Below, one piece after another: positions 22,836 through 33,867 of a stretch of 64,000 bases of DNA. Under the pieces are notes generated by a model, which saw only the letters and a program-made list of their open reading frames with translations, was not told the origin of the DNA and searched no databases. Source of the stretch: Phallusia mammillata (taxonomy: Eukaryota; Chordata; Ascidiacea; Phlebobranchia; Ascidiidae); NCBI GenBank assembly GCA_003260075.1, contig QLIY01000035.1:76412-140411 (forward strand), read 5' to 3'. The translations under genes were made by a program, and so were the position numbers. The first letter of the stretch is position 1. Each line of letters opens with the position of its first letter.

Positions 22836-24170
22836 TTAACAATGAAATATATTTGTCTTTGCTTTCCCACTACGAAGTTTCATTGTACTTGATACAGTTT
22901 TTTGTGGCCTAAAGTGCCTTTTCGGAGTTTTGCAGTTGAAGTCATTGGAGTTTTCCTCATCAGAAGAACACAATATATCCACTGGTATTTTTTTATGCTT
23001 TGGTTTTATTGCCAAATTTTCTGATTGATTGTGTGAGCAGTTTTCATGAAAAATTTTGCGAACATGTTTTTTGGATGAACTTTTAGTAATTACTCCATTG
23101 AAAACCTTTGGTGCTGATCTGCATTCTGGAGTTGTGCTTGACTTAACTAACTTTGTCTGACCTGAATTCCTGATGTTGGAGGATTTATCAAACTCACAAT
23201 TCGATTTCGTCTTTGGCCTAATCGTTACAATGTCCTTTTCTCTATTCGAGACATGGTTATTAGTTCGAGACTCATGTCGTTTACAATATGATCCATCTAA
23301 TGACATTGAAGAATGACGGTTACTAATTGTAGAATTACATTCTGGAGAAGCTGCAAGTATGTTGTCTTCAGTGTGTACAGGACCCAAAGTAACTCTTTTA
23401 AATGGAGAAGATAAGTGATTTGTGGGTGAAAAAGGTTGGTTGGTACTGGAAACTGCTGGAACAGGATGAAGATGTGATCTTAAACTCAAACTGTTTTCTT
23501 CGTTAGAGCTAAATGAGTCAGTGTGGCGATCCTCATCCTGTTGGACAGTTGTTTCATCCTCATCAAAATCCAACAATCGATTCCGTGGATGTTGACTGAT
23601 GCCCACAGTTTCATTTTTTGCTGCACTCATTTTGTATTTTCCATGATCTTCATTTACATCGAAGCTATCTTCTAAAATATCCTTTCTCAGAAAATCAGAA
23701 TGTTTTGAAACATTTGTTTGAACAGAATGTGCCATGGAAAAACTCTTCAGGGGCAATTTCCAGAAATCATCATCATTTTCACTTTCACAGCTGTGATTTG
23801 ATTCCTCTGATAGGTCACTTAGTCTGGTGCTTTCGGTCATATGTTTTTGCTTGTTTATTGCCCCACAAACATTTGCAATGCCACTTAAATGTGAATATGA
23901 AAGTAAACTTACATTGTCCCATTGTTCACCTTTAGCATCATCGCTTTCTGAGGACAAATCTACATCTTCATGAAAAGAATATGATGGATTAGTTTCAACT
24001 TCAAAATCATGCGGTTTTCCTACAAATACTTTTCTCCCAGAGCGTGTTTCAATGATGGAGTCATCAATCTCATTGTACAATACTTTGTACTTTTCAAAAA
24101 TTTCTTCAAGTGTTGCAGAAAATTTTTCGGACGAATGCCTCGACAGACAATTTTGTATAAAGTTCATCAC
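22836..24170 (-). CDS. Uncharacterised 444-aa serine-rich acidic protein, possibly centromeric/nuclear
   Basis: A single uninterrupted frame with an ATG at 24170, so the gene may be intronless. Only the first ~60 residues look ordered: an amphipathic helix (LEEIFEKYKVLYNEIDD) followed by IIETRSGRKVFVGKPHDFE. The rest is low complexity, rich in S, N, E, D and K, with patches such as SSDEENSND and a basic end (MKLRSGKAK). The N-terminal pattern IFEKY..DD.IIET.SG..V recalls the Scm3/HJURP histone-chaperone motif. The RSGRKV..P..FE part could instead be a CENP-C-type or generic nuclear basic motif. Both readings are inference. Codon use and length support a real gene; the function is not established. 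Confidence 0.7.
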   Translation of the reverse strand: MMNFIQNCLSRHSSEKFSATLEEIFEKYKVLYNEIDDSIIETRSGRKVFVGKPHDFEVETNPSYSFHEDVDLSSESDDAKGEQWDNVSLLSYSHLSGIANVCGAINKQKHMTESTRLSDLSEESNHSCESENDDDFWKLPLKSFSMAHSVQTNVSKHSDFLRKDILEDSFDVNEDHGKYKMSAAKNETVGISQHPRNRLLDFDEDETTVQQDEDRHTDSFSSNEENSLSLRSHLHPVPAVSSTNQPFSPTNHLSSPFKRVTLGPVHTEDNILAASPECNSTISNRHSSMSLDGSYCKRHESRTNNHVSNREKDIVTIRPKTKSNCEFDKSSNIRNSGQTKLVKSSTTPECRSAPKVFNGVITKSSSKKHVRKIFHENCSHNQSENLAIKPKHKKIPVDILCSSDEENSNDFNCKTPKRHFRPQKTVSSTMKLRSGKAKTNIFHC

Positions 24171-24897
24171 AATGTCGGCTCAAGCACTGAACGCAAAATG
24201 CAACTAGATTATTTTAAATCAGAGCACTCCGCAAAATACAACACAGATAGTCACATACACTTTTAACAATTAGCGTTGCAAATTTATCAAAAAACAAAAA
24301 CACACCATTTCCCGCCTGTTCATGTTCCATGAGAAAACTCCTAAATATACGAATGCAAAGTATAAGAACTCAATTTTTAGTCTTGTTTGTTTAAATAACA
24401 GATAAACAAACACATATTATAGTTGAAAAATCAAATCACATATTTTTTCAAACATTTTAGATTATTTTATTCGGGTACAATTTTTATATTGATGCTGTTG
24501 TAAAACAGGTTTTGCAACTGCCGCACGTGACAAAAGGGAAAGCAGTGTGCACTCCGCTCTCTGCTGTAGAACTAGAAAGTTATGATGTGGAGTGTGACTG
24601 TGGACATTGTTCAGTAAACACAAAAGTAAACCTATTGATTCAAATTAGTTTTAAAACTTGTTGCCAACAACAAAACTCGATGTAAATACGTTATGAATAC
24701 TGGCCTGTCTAAACCATTATCGTGCATCAATGAATATGATGTTGTTGACAGGCATAATTCATCAACCAGCAATTATTGATCAAAAGGACAGTTAAAAGCC
24801 ATCTATAATGAAAGGCACAAGTTATTGTGAAGTGTTGATGTAGTTGTAAAAATTAATAGATTTTTTATTGCAAAGGTACTTTTGTATGTGTAATAAT
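24171..24897. other. Divergent spacer between the minus-strand gene and RWDD4
   Basis: About 730 bp without a supported gene; presumably holds both promoters. Confidence 0.5.
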
Positions 24898-25464
24898 ATG
24901 TCGTTAACTGAAGAACAAAGTGAGGAACAAGAAGTTCTTGCCTCGATCTTTGAAGACGATTCAAACTTTAAACAAGTTAATGACACATGTTACCAGTATA
25001 AAATTGGTGAAGACGGACATGCAAAGTCATTTCTTATCGAATTTATTTGGCCTCCAACCTATCCTGAGGTTCCACCTGAAATTAATTTGGATGCCTTCTA
25101 CAACAACCACATACTGGACTCTGTTAAAGCAGATGTGCAAAATCAGCTGACCGAGCAAGCTAGTGGACTCATTGGAGAAGCCATGTTATACTCAATTATT
25201 GATTGGGCAAAGGAAAATCATGAAGATCTTATGAAAAACCAGCTGTTACAGGTTTCCAAACCTGTCGATGAACCATTAAATGAACCAAAGCAGCCTGTTG
25301 CTAAACCAAAAGTTAAAAAAGAACAGCTTACAAAAGCACAGAAACGTAAAATGGCGGACAGGGTAAACATGATGGGTGAAAGACCAAGAGGGTGGAACTG
25401 GGTTGACCCAATTAAACATTTATCACAAACAGGAGGCATTGATCAACAAAGTACACCCAGCTAG
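24898..25464 (+). CDS. RWDD4: RWD domain-containing protein 4
   Basis: An intronless frame of 188 residues from ATG at 24898; an in-frame non-ATG extension upstream is not needed. Residues 1-105 form the RWD domain: EEQEVLASIFEDD, YQYKIGEDG, FIWPPTYPEVPPEI (the YPxxPP signature) and NNHI. The tail has KKEQLTKAQKRKMADR and PRGWNWVDPIKHLSQTG, almost the same as vertebrate RWDD4 (KKEQLSKAQKRKLADK, PRGWNWVDVVKHLSKTG). The RWD fold serves protein-protein contacts; a precise role for RWDD4 is poorly known. The lack of introns in an intron-rich region could reflect a retrocopy origin or intron loss. Confidence 0.95.
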   Translation: MSLTEEQSEEQEVLASIFEDDSNFKQVNDTCYQYKIGEDGHAKSFLIEFIWPPTYPEVPPEINLDAFYNNHILDSVKADVQNQLTEQASGLIGEAMLYSIIDWAKENHEDLMKNQLLQVSKPVDEPLNEPKQPVAKPKVKKEQLTKAQKRKMADRVNMMGERPRGWNWVDPIKHLSQTGGIDQQSTPS

Positions 25465-25843
25465 TCTTATTTTTACTGATATTTCCTAGCATAGCAAGCA
25501 GTTGGTTCCACTTTCAAAAGAAGAGTGCTAAAGTGCAACTGGATTTTTGCACCGTGCAAAATAAAGTGATGGGTCTTTCTGTGTTTAGTAAACACTGTAT
25601 GGCTACTAAAAAAGTGCTTCAAACCCTTTTTTAAGTGTCTATGAAAGTGTATACACACCTGCATAGTGAACTACATACAATGTATTGATTATGTTGCTCA
25701 ATTATGCAAAACAACTCTGATATTTTTTAAAAAATCAACATCACAGTAGCTGTGCCATAAATATTTATTATGTTGTACCCTCAGAAGTGCAATGTTGTTA
25801 TGTTTTTATTATTATGTTTCATTTTTATTGTGCAGCAAAAGTA
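25465..25843. other. Short spacer RWDD4-POGLUT1
   Basis: Only about 380 bp separate two same-strand genes. No terminator or extra gene seen; AATATTTATT-rich. Confidence 0.5.
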
Positions 25844-27951
25844 ATGAAGGTTTGTATTTGTTTTAGACTTGCATTATTTCATTTTCTGTTTCTGACAGTT
25901 ACAGTTTTGACCTGCAATGGAGCTGGCAAAGGTAAAAATACATTCAAACATAGTTTTACTATGTTTTTTTACAATATGGCAAATATTTAGACAGATGGAC
26001 AAAGTATATCAAGAAAATTGAAGCAGCAAAGAAAAGCTATGTCCCATGCAAGGGTAATTGCACCTGTCATGCTGATGTGATAGATTATGATTTGAAGATC
26101 TGGAGAGAAAAGGGAAAAATCACTAAAGATGATGTTGACAGTGCTTTGGAAAAATCTGTTCACTATCAAATAATTGACCACAAATTGTATCGAGAGGAAA
26201 AATGTATGTTTCCAAGCAGGTAATATTTAATGCCTATAAAAAACCTAGATTATGATTAGCTTTAAAAAATAGGTAACATTGATAGTGGTTAGCAAATACT
26301 TTAAAACACATCCACATCCAGTGAAGAAAACAAAAAATGTGCCTTGAATAGTTTCATGTAGGCTATAAATCTTCACATCTATATTTGTTAAGACTAACAA
26401 CAAGATTGCAAATATTACCAGTATGATCCTAAAGTTAAGCTAACATGCATTTGTAGGTGCTCAGGAGTGGAGCATTTTATTTTGAACATAATTGATGAAC
26501 TTCCCAACATGGAATTTGGCATCAATGTTCATGATTGGCCACAATCCAATCGGCATGCAAGGCATCTACCAGTTTTTTCCTTTAGCAAAGTGGTAAGTGC
26601 AATGTACACAATCGCCCAAAGTTGTTTAAAGGAATTTGATACATTGTGTGTGTTATAGAAAGATGTGCATTGTGATATAATGTATCCAGCATGGACCTTT
26701 TGGCAAGGTGGTCCAGCTGTGTATCCACTTTACCCTACTGGTCTCGGTAGATGGGATCAAATGAGAGAAGAACTTGCGAAGTGTGTGTTTACAAAGTGTT
26801 GACTTAAGCTCAACCTAACAACTTAACTTTTTTAGAAAATCAAAAGAGTTTCCATGGAGTTTAAAGCAAAATACAGCATTCTTCAGAGGGTCAAGAACCA
26901 GCAGTCAACGAGATCCATTGGTTTTGCTCTCAAGGAAAAAGCCGGAGCTGGTTGATGCACAGTACACAAAAAATCAGGCATGGAAATCAGAAAAAGATAC
27001 TCTCGGAGCAGAGCCTGCAGAAGTTGTACATCTTATTGATCACTGCAAATATAAGTAAGTTACTTTTGGTATGTCTAGTCTTGACTTATTCACTCTGCAG
27101 TTCAAATAAATCTTAACATTGAAAAAATGGTAGTTTTTATAATTTTCTGCAGCCATGGTAATTAATTTTGTTAGTCAATCAAGACATCAAATTTAAGCAT
27201 CGATATATATCAGTTTTTAAATAATGTATAACTGAAAATGCCACTGCATTCTCTAAAGACTATTTTCTACTTTTGGTTAGATACCTGTTCAATTTTCGTG
27301 GGGTTGCAGCAAGTTTTCGTTTGAAGCATCTGTTTTTGTGTAACTCATTGGTGTTCCATGTTGGACATGAGTGGCTGGAGTTCTTTTATCCAGCTTTGAA
27401 ACCATGGGTTCACTACATTCCAGTTAATACTGATTTAAAAGATGTTGAGGAATTACTGGAATTCGCTCGGGAGAATGATGACCTAATGAAACAGATAGCC
27501 ACAAGGTAGTGTTGTTGACTCACTCATAATGCTTGGGCAGTAGTCCCTTGCCTCCTGAATCAAAAACTGATCAAAGTTAAGAGGAAAATATATTGTTTGT
27601 CTGGGTAAAATAGAGCTATTGCAGAGGTTGTGAATAGTTTCGTGGCCTCAGGCCCTGGAGGATGTTGGCTAACTATCCCCTTTTTTATGAACTTAGGAAT
27701 GGTTTGTGCAACATGTTGTGTCAAATCATTGCTGTCTGGACAACAAACTCGATAGAATGTTTTTAACATGGTTTGTCATTTGTTATAGGGGCAAAAGGTT
27801 CATAGAGCAAAGGCTGCGAATGGAAGATGTGGAATGCTACTGGAAAAAACTTCTGTTGAATTACTCAAACTTGTTGGACTACACTGTTTCTAGAAATATG
27901 TCATATCAAGAAATACAAAGAAAGCAACATAAGTCAAAAACTGAATTATAG
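25844..27951 (+). CDS. POGLUT1: Protein O-glucosyltransferase 1
   Basis: Exons: 25844-25931 (signal peptide, [11 protein letters not shown] core), 25991-26219, 26457-26592, 26659-26780, 26836-27054, 27281-27505, 27789-27951. Strong matches to POGLUT1 along the length: [50 protein letters not shown], the nucleotide-sugar site [14 protein letters not shown] (FRGSRTS), [31 protein letters not shown] and [18 protein letters not shown]. It transfers glucose to Ser in the C-x-S-x-P/A-C motif of EGF repeats, such as those of Notch, in the ER lumen. The last four residues are KTEL, the ER-retrieval tetrapeptide also used by vertebrate POGLUT1. Confidence 0.96.
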
Positions 27952-28324
27952 TCTTTCCATTTCCTGTGCAATTTCCCTTGCAATACTTTTCTTTACCTAT
28001 TGATATACACATAGACAATCATTGTGGGTGAATATATTATCACAACTAAAATGTTCTACAAAAAAATATTTTTTCTGTTGAAATACTAATGAAATATGTA
28101 CACCGAACTGTGTAAAATATGAACAGTAACAAAACCTATTGCAGCTAATTAAACAGCAGTACAATTCACCCAAGCAACATAAGTCACTGAGGAGAAAATG
28201 ACTGCACACAAGTGATAAAATACTGCTACCACTATTGGTGGCTATCGACTTGGACAATGTAGTTGTACAGGCAGTGCAAATGCTAAAAACACCCTGGAAC
28301 TCGCATGAAGAAGATTTTGGAGAA

Positions 28325-30150
28325 TTAAATGTTGATGGAGGTATCACTTGTATTTGCTCTTTGTTCATTCATTGCTTCAATTGCAGATTCCAGAAATTTC
28401 ACAACAGGCTGGTAACCACAAACAAATTGAAGTTTAACTTAACTAAGTAATTCACATTCTATAAACTTACCCTCCTGTCAAAAGAATGAGCCATTTCCAG
28501 GGCAGTTTTTCCATGCTAAAAATAATTCACTTTTATTAACATGTCATTCTAAGACAGCAAACACTGGTTAGTTAACAAACCTTGCTTTTGGCAAGCAGGT
28601 TTGCACCACTGGAAACAAGGAGCTCTACCAATGCCAAATGTCCATTTAGAGCAGCAATCATCAGTGGTGTGTTACCTTTGCTGTAAAGAAGTTAAGTAAC
28701 AAAGGCAATTCATGGCAACTATAGTTGGAACAAAAATATTTACTTGTCAACAGCATCTATTGCAGACCCAGCTTTTATCAGAACTGTTGCAACTTTAACA
28801 TTGCCACTCAAAGCAGCACATCTCATCAGTGGTGTCCATTCTGAAGCTTTATCATGAATATCCACCTACATCGTTGTTGTAATGGTAAGTCATCATACGG
28901 TTCCAACATGGCAAATAATAAACATACTGGGGCACCATCTTCAATCATCCACTCAATTAGGTGGCAGTTAGCACCATCCACTGCCCAGTGCAGAGCAGTA
29001 CTTCCTCCCCTGTCAGTGCAATCCCACGCTGTTCCAGCTTCTTTTAGTTTCCTAGCAACAGCCTCATGCCCAGAGAAACATGCAAGCATCATACTACAAA
29101 ATATCTGTGATCAATATGATGTTTCTGCTATTTACAAACAATGTTCTTCCACCTATTTTTTCCGATGCTATTTGTCATGATGACATCTGCACGATGAGCT
29201 ATGAGAGTTTCCACGATACTGCAAAGTATTTTTAAAGTTACACTATTTGAAAAGTTAGTGACATTGTGGGTTGCTTACTCAAGAAAACCCTTTTGTGAAC
29301 CATTCATAAGAGGAGTAAATCCAAGTTTATCAGTCACATCCACATTAACATCCCTGCAAAGAGAATTTATTTAATGTCATCATAATGAACCAATAAATAG
29401 ATACACATAAAACTCATACCCAGATTCCAATATTTTTATTAGTGTCTCCTTATCTCCTTTCAAAACAGACCGGTGAAGTTGTTCACTGTTGTATGGCTCT
29501 TCTACATTTATTTACAAAGTATATATAATGGTAAACATTTAGACTTCGTTGCATGCACATTAATAAACATCATCGTACTTGTTGTGCAAACAGTTATTGG
29601 TGGACTGATTGAAATGTCTCCAGCACTTGTGCTCACTTGCAAGCAGTAAGTATATTTTTGGAGTGGATCAAGACCCTCAATTTTATATGTATCAGCAAAC
29701 CCACTAACATGCAATAACAAAGTGGCGTCAGTAAAAAAATTGTAACATTTTTGTGATCAGTAATTTTACTTGTAAACAGTTTTGTACTCTTTTGTCCTTC
29801 GGTCTTCCTCTTGAAGTGTAAATTTGACTCTGCCAAAACATAAATAGATAATACAAAAACATTTAAATGACTACCCAACACCATCGGTACCGTTTGTCAC
29901 CAGAATGGACATCACTATCATGTTCCCAAAACAGTTCTATGCTGTGATGATCAACCTTTCCTACAGTAGGTGGTTCTGGTGCATTTACTGCAAACATTCC
30001 TATTTATCATTTTAAGTGACATTAGTTTTGTCCTGATTACATCCCCCAACAATTTAAGATTTTTTTACCTTGATTATTTTGCATTCCATTGGGCGTATTG
30101 CCGTCGGCGCCGTTGGATCGATGGGCCCCTTTGGCTAGTCTTTGCAACAT
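28325..30150 (-). CDS. FANK1: Fibronectin type III and ankyrin repeat protein 1
   Basis: Minus-strand gene with at least eight small exons. The start ATG at 30150 gives MLQRLAKG. Exon 2 (about 29880-29990) encodes APEPPTVGKVDHHSIELFW, the start of a single FN3 domain. The FN3 ends near 29580-29700 (GLDPLQKYTYCLQVSTSAG). Ankyrin repeats follow, including MLACFSGHEAVARKL, TALHWAVDGANCHLIEWMIEDGA (about 28900-29090) and a final HGKTALEMAHSFDRR (about 28470-28520). The last exon 28325-28408 encodes PVVKFLESAIEAMNEQR and stops. In mammals FANK1 is mainly testis expressed, nuclear, and linked to germ-cell apoptosis control. The exon map between 28520 and 29510 is approximate. Confidence 0.9.
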
Positions 30151-30956
30151 GGTCCCCTTCAAACAGATAACCTCCACTGAACACGCAGTGAAAGATTCAA
30201 GAATTGTCACAGTGTACGGACGGAGTAGTCTACATCTGCAATTGTGCAACACGCACTAACTTTCCACTTATACGCAACAATAACGCCAAATTACCTAGCA
30301 ACTTAGTTTGCTAAGCTATCACGAAAGACTGTAAAATACCACTGAGCGCAACGATTCGATTGGAGCGACCTCATTGTTCGGCCATTAAATTGACTGTTAT
30401 GTCACAATTACACGTATAAACTCGACAAACACTTTTATAGGACCTGCCCAAGGATTACTTTAACAATAGCGAAGATATTTGGTTCTCCCCAAAGCGGACT
30501 GGTAGCCAGATGTAAAAACACAATGGCCCTTCTTGCATTATTAAAACACGCTGGTATGTATACCAAATTCATGTTGGTCAGTCGTAACTCTCGGGGTGAA
30601 AATTCTGCACCGTTTTGGTGTCAACAATAATGTGACATATTTTGCGCCGTCAATTCAACTCCCCACCCCAAGCAACAGACAACTGGCAGCAGCTACCGGA
30701 CAATCTTGCCGTCCGATATGTCAGCAAGCGTTTTTCCTTCTTCCAACAGGCGCCATAGAATCGGCGATTACTTGCCAGTCAGCCGTAATACACGGCCCGA
30801 CCTACACCAGCCGTGCGGAGGGGAGATCGGTGTTCGTCGTCATGGCCAAAGAAACAAAGGTAAGTGCTACTCATTTGGTGGTTTTTATTATATAGTTATT
30901 ATGGGCCCCCTTCCCTGAAGGGGACACATATTGTTTTTGTCTATTTTTTTTCTGTC

Positions 30957-31268
30957 GCGGATTTGTTCCCACATTTTGGTCAAGAAAGAATGGTTCAAAC
31001 TTTTTCAAATTTACACACATTATAGATATTGGTCTAAAGATGGTCCATGTGAATTTTGACCCCGTTTGATCCCTCGGTTCACCCACAGCCCCCCAAAACG
31101 TGAAATTTTTAACGCGGATTTGTTCCCACGTTTTGATCAAGAAAGAATGGTTCAAACTTTTTCATATTTACACACATTATAGATATTGGTCTAAAGATGG
31201 TGAATGTGAATTTTGACCCCGTTTGATCCCTCGGTTCACCCACAGCCCCCCAAAACGTGAAATTTTGG
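30957..31268. repeat. Tandem repeat, two copies of ~157 bp
   Basis: GCGGATTTGTTCCCAC begins at 30957 and 31114. Both copies run through TTGACCCCGTTTGATCCCTC to CCCCAAAACGTGAAATTTT with only a few substitutions. No poly-G separates them, so this is a genuine tandem repeat rather than an assembly join. Confidence 0.8.
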
Positions 31269-31419
31269 CTATACTTGCTAAAGTACTTCATTAAGGAGTT
31301 ATATGCTTTGTTGTTTGGTGCAATATAAGGCATTTCAAAGAATTTTGTACCTTAAAAAAAGATTTACCCATTAAACCCCAAAATATTCGTTTCTGTCTGA
31401 CGCTGGTTTGTGAAATGTG

Positions 31420-31580
31420 TTTGGTCAAGAAAGAGGGTTGTAAATATGTTCTGCAGTTGTTGTTTTGTTCTGAACCAATTTTGTAGTTTTCTTTTTCTTT
31501 CATAAAATTTTACTGGGCCACAGAATTTTCATGCAACGAAAATGGGCCAAGAAAGAAAAAATGTTGAGAACCACTGATCT
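31420..31580 (+). mobile_element. hAT-like element right end
   Basis: GGGCCACAGAATTTT... then TGTTGAGAACCACTGATCTA at 31562-31581. The reverse complement TAG..CAGTGGTTCTCAAC is a familiar Charlie/hAT terminus. A left partner was not found; the element may include the 157-bp repeats. Confidence 0.45.
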
Positions 31581-31708
31581 AGAGCGACCAATTGTGCAAC
31601 CTGAGTTTTTTGTATATGTATCGTTGTACACATTCTAACATTTTGTCATTAATTTGGTATTTATAAAACAACACATTTCATGAATAACAGATTGTATTGC
31701 AGAGAGTG

Positions 31709-33867
31709 ATGAACAATATTTTTTTGTTTGTACTGGTTCTACTTCATTGTAATTGGAGCAAGGCAACTGACGAAACATGTGTTTGTCCCGATGTTTGTCC
31801 AGAGGTAATGTTGGCTTGTTTTAAATTTAAAATAGCTAAGCAGTTTTGTAAAATTAATGTGAAAGGCATTGAAAAAATGTTTGTCTCACTTCATGCAAAA
31901 TGCGCCATTACAAAATGCAGAAAACCAAACTTTTTTCATCACTTAGGTATCTTGTGAACATCCAGAATTTGTGGTAAAAGATGATTGCAAGTGCTGTGAT
32001 GTTTGTTTGGGCCTGGAGGGAGACATATGTGGTGGTCCAACTAAAATACCTTGTGCATTGTCTGATCACAGGCATGGATTTTCTTGCATAACAGGTGAGC
32101 TGTTAAATGTCGCCATACAAAGTTACATCATACTATGTTTATGGAAATTCTGTTGTAGGCTTCTAAAAAACGATTGCATCTCATTTGTGTATTATACTTT
32201 GCATAATTTTTTTAGCATCAAGATTTTTTTTAATTACAAGAACTTTTGCTGGGTACTTTTAGATAATGAAGACGTATATGGCCAATGCCAATGTAAACAT
32301 GCTAAAAAGGGACCAATGTGTGGGCAAGATGGAATTACTTATAACACAAAATGCGATCTCCAAATTGCTTCTTGGCTTCGTAAGAAAAGAAATGGATCAA
32401 AACTGCGAGTTGTTTATGGTGGTGAATGTCAAAAAGGTTGGTACATTGTTGGGCAAATTATAGGTTTAACGTTTGATCAGTTGGTTTGATTCTCGCATTT
32501 TAAATAGAGTAAATTCTTGGCAATGTTTGGCTTAGCTTAAGTTTAACAAAAGAACAGTTCCTAGACAATGGATATGTTGTGATTAAAGACATATTTATAA
32601 AAAATACATCTCTGTGTGATGTCTTTTGACATTAAGCAATCTTGACAAAAGGGTATGCTTGTCAGGAGATAGGTTGTTAACTTGGTTCTTGCCAGTATAG
32701 TTATTTGCTTAGTTATAAACATCTATAATTAGGTGTTAAAAAAACGGTAATTATATTTTTTACCAACAAAAGATTCTTGTAACATGGTGCATTTTTAAGT
32801 GTCACAAAAATATCACAAATTTACAGTTTTACACATATAGTTTTGCGGTTTCAAACTGAAAGTGTTTCAGTTCTTATGTCCTACAAAACTTTAAACTTAA
32901 TGAAATGTTTTCTGTTCCGAGCAAAGGTATCAAGCATTTCATTATAAATCCTACTTGAAAAACCTTCTGGTATTCGGTTTCCTGTTTTTTGCCACCCTAC
33001 AGTTATATCAGATATTAGACTGCTCAAGTTGTTGACATAAGGGGAGTAGACTGACTGGTTGTATTGTATATGGGCCAGTTGAATATTTACTCTATGTTGA
33101 GAGGGACTAAATCACTTTTGTGTAAAAGATTTACCTAGGTCATTGGTTTGTTATTTTTTCTGCTGTAAATCAAAGTTATTGAATTTCACATCACAAGCTT
33201 GTCAAGCTGGCACAATTGATTTGGTATTCTCGGGCGTTTGCTCAAGCTTTAGTTATCCTCCAAACACAAATCCTGGGCCAATTTTATCCCATTGAAATTG
33301 TTTACATATGATAATATTAAATTTCTTCATTAATTTGTATTTCAGCACCAGTATTGACCAGAATTCCAGTAAATGTTGCCAACAGAACTGGTGAGAGAGT
33401 GTACATTGCCTGTGAAGCTTATGGAATTCCTACTCCACAAATATTGTTTAGAAAGGTGGGTTTTATTGGCCATCCAATAAGCCAGTGTTACTTTGAAATC
33501 ATTACCCACTCTTGATAGATTTTGCTGGAAGACCAAAATGTTTTTGAGGAGATGCCTTCAGACAGATTAAACATAGCTGTTCAAATACGTGGTGGGCCTG
33601 ACAAGAATAAGATATCAGCTTGGGTTTTGGTAAGTTTAATCCTTTGTTACAAAACAGCAGCATCTTGGTGTGTTTTAATAAAGAAACGGATCGTGTTTTA
33701 AATGTTTACTATTAGATGTCTTTGGTCTTATATAACAATCGACATAACATAATTTTTTATTTCAGGTTGACCCAATAACTGGTGATGATGCTGGTTGGTA
33801 TGAGTGTTTGGCCTCAAACAACAGAGGATCAGTCTCAGAAAGAAGCTTACTTGAAGTCCTTCACTAG
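31709..33867 (+). CDS. Secreted IGFBP-like / Kazal / Ig protein (IGFBP7-KAZALD1-like)
   Basis: Exons: 31709-31804, 31947-32094, 32263-32436, 33346-33455, 33519-33629, 33766-33867. An N-terminal signal peptide (IFLFVLVLLHC) is followed by a Cys-rich IGFBP-type module (CVCPDVCPE, CKCCDVCLGLEGDICGG). Next comes a Kazal module (CQCKHAKKGPMCGQDGITYNTKCDL...GGEC). Last is one I-set Ig domain (ERVYIACEAYGIPTPQILFRK...DDAGWYECLASNNRG) with the typical DxGxYxC. This order is that of IGFBP7, IGFBPL1 and KAZALD1: secreted matrix-associated proteins that bind growth factors or modulate them. Which of the three is closest cannot be settled by eye. Confidence 0.92.

Larger units (their letters stand above)
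30151..31708. other. Spacer with repeats between FANK1 and the Kazal/Ig gene
   Basis: Holds a two-copy 157-bp repeat and a hAT-like right end. An open frame at 30522-30858 ends at a good donor (AAAG|GTAAGT). It could be a non-coding or coding first exon, but nothing supports a family. Confidence 0.45.

Noticed and set aside
23618..24266. Plus-strand frames opposite the 444-aa gene
   Set aside because: Antisense shadows; low complexity of the opposite strand explains them.
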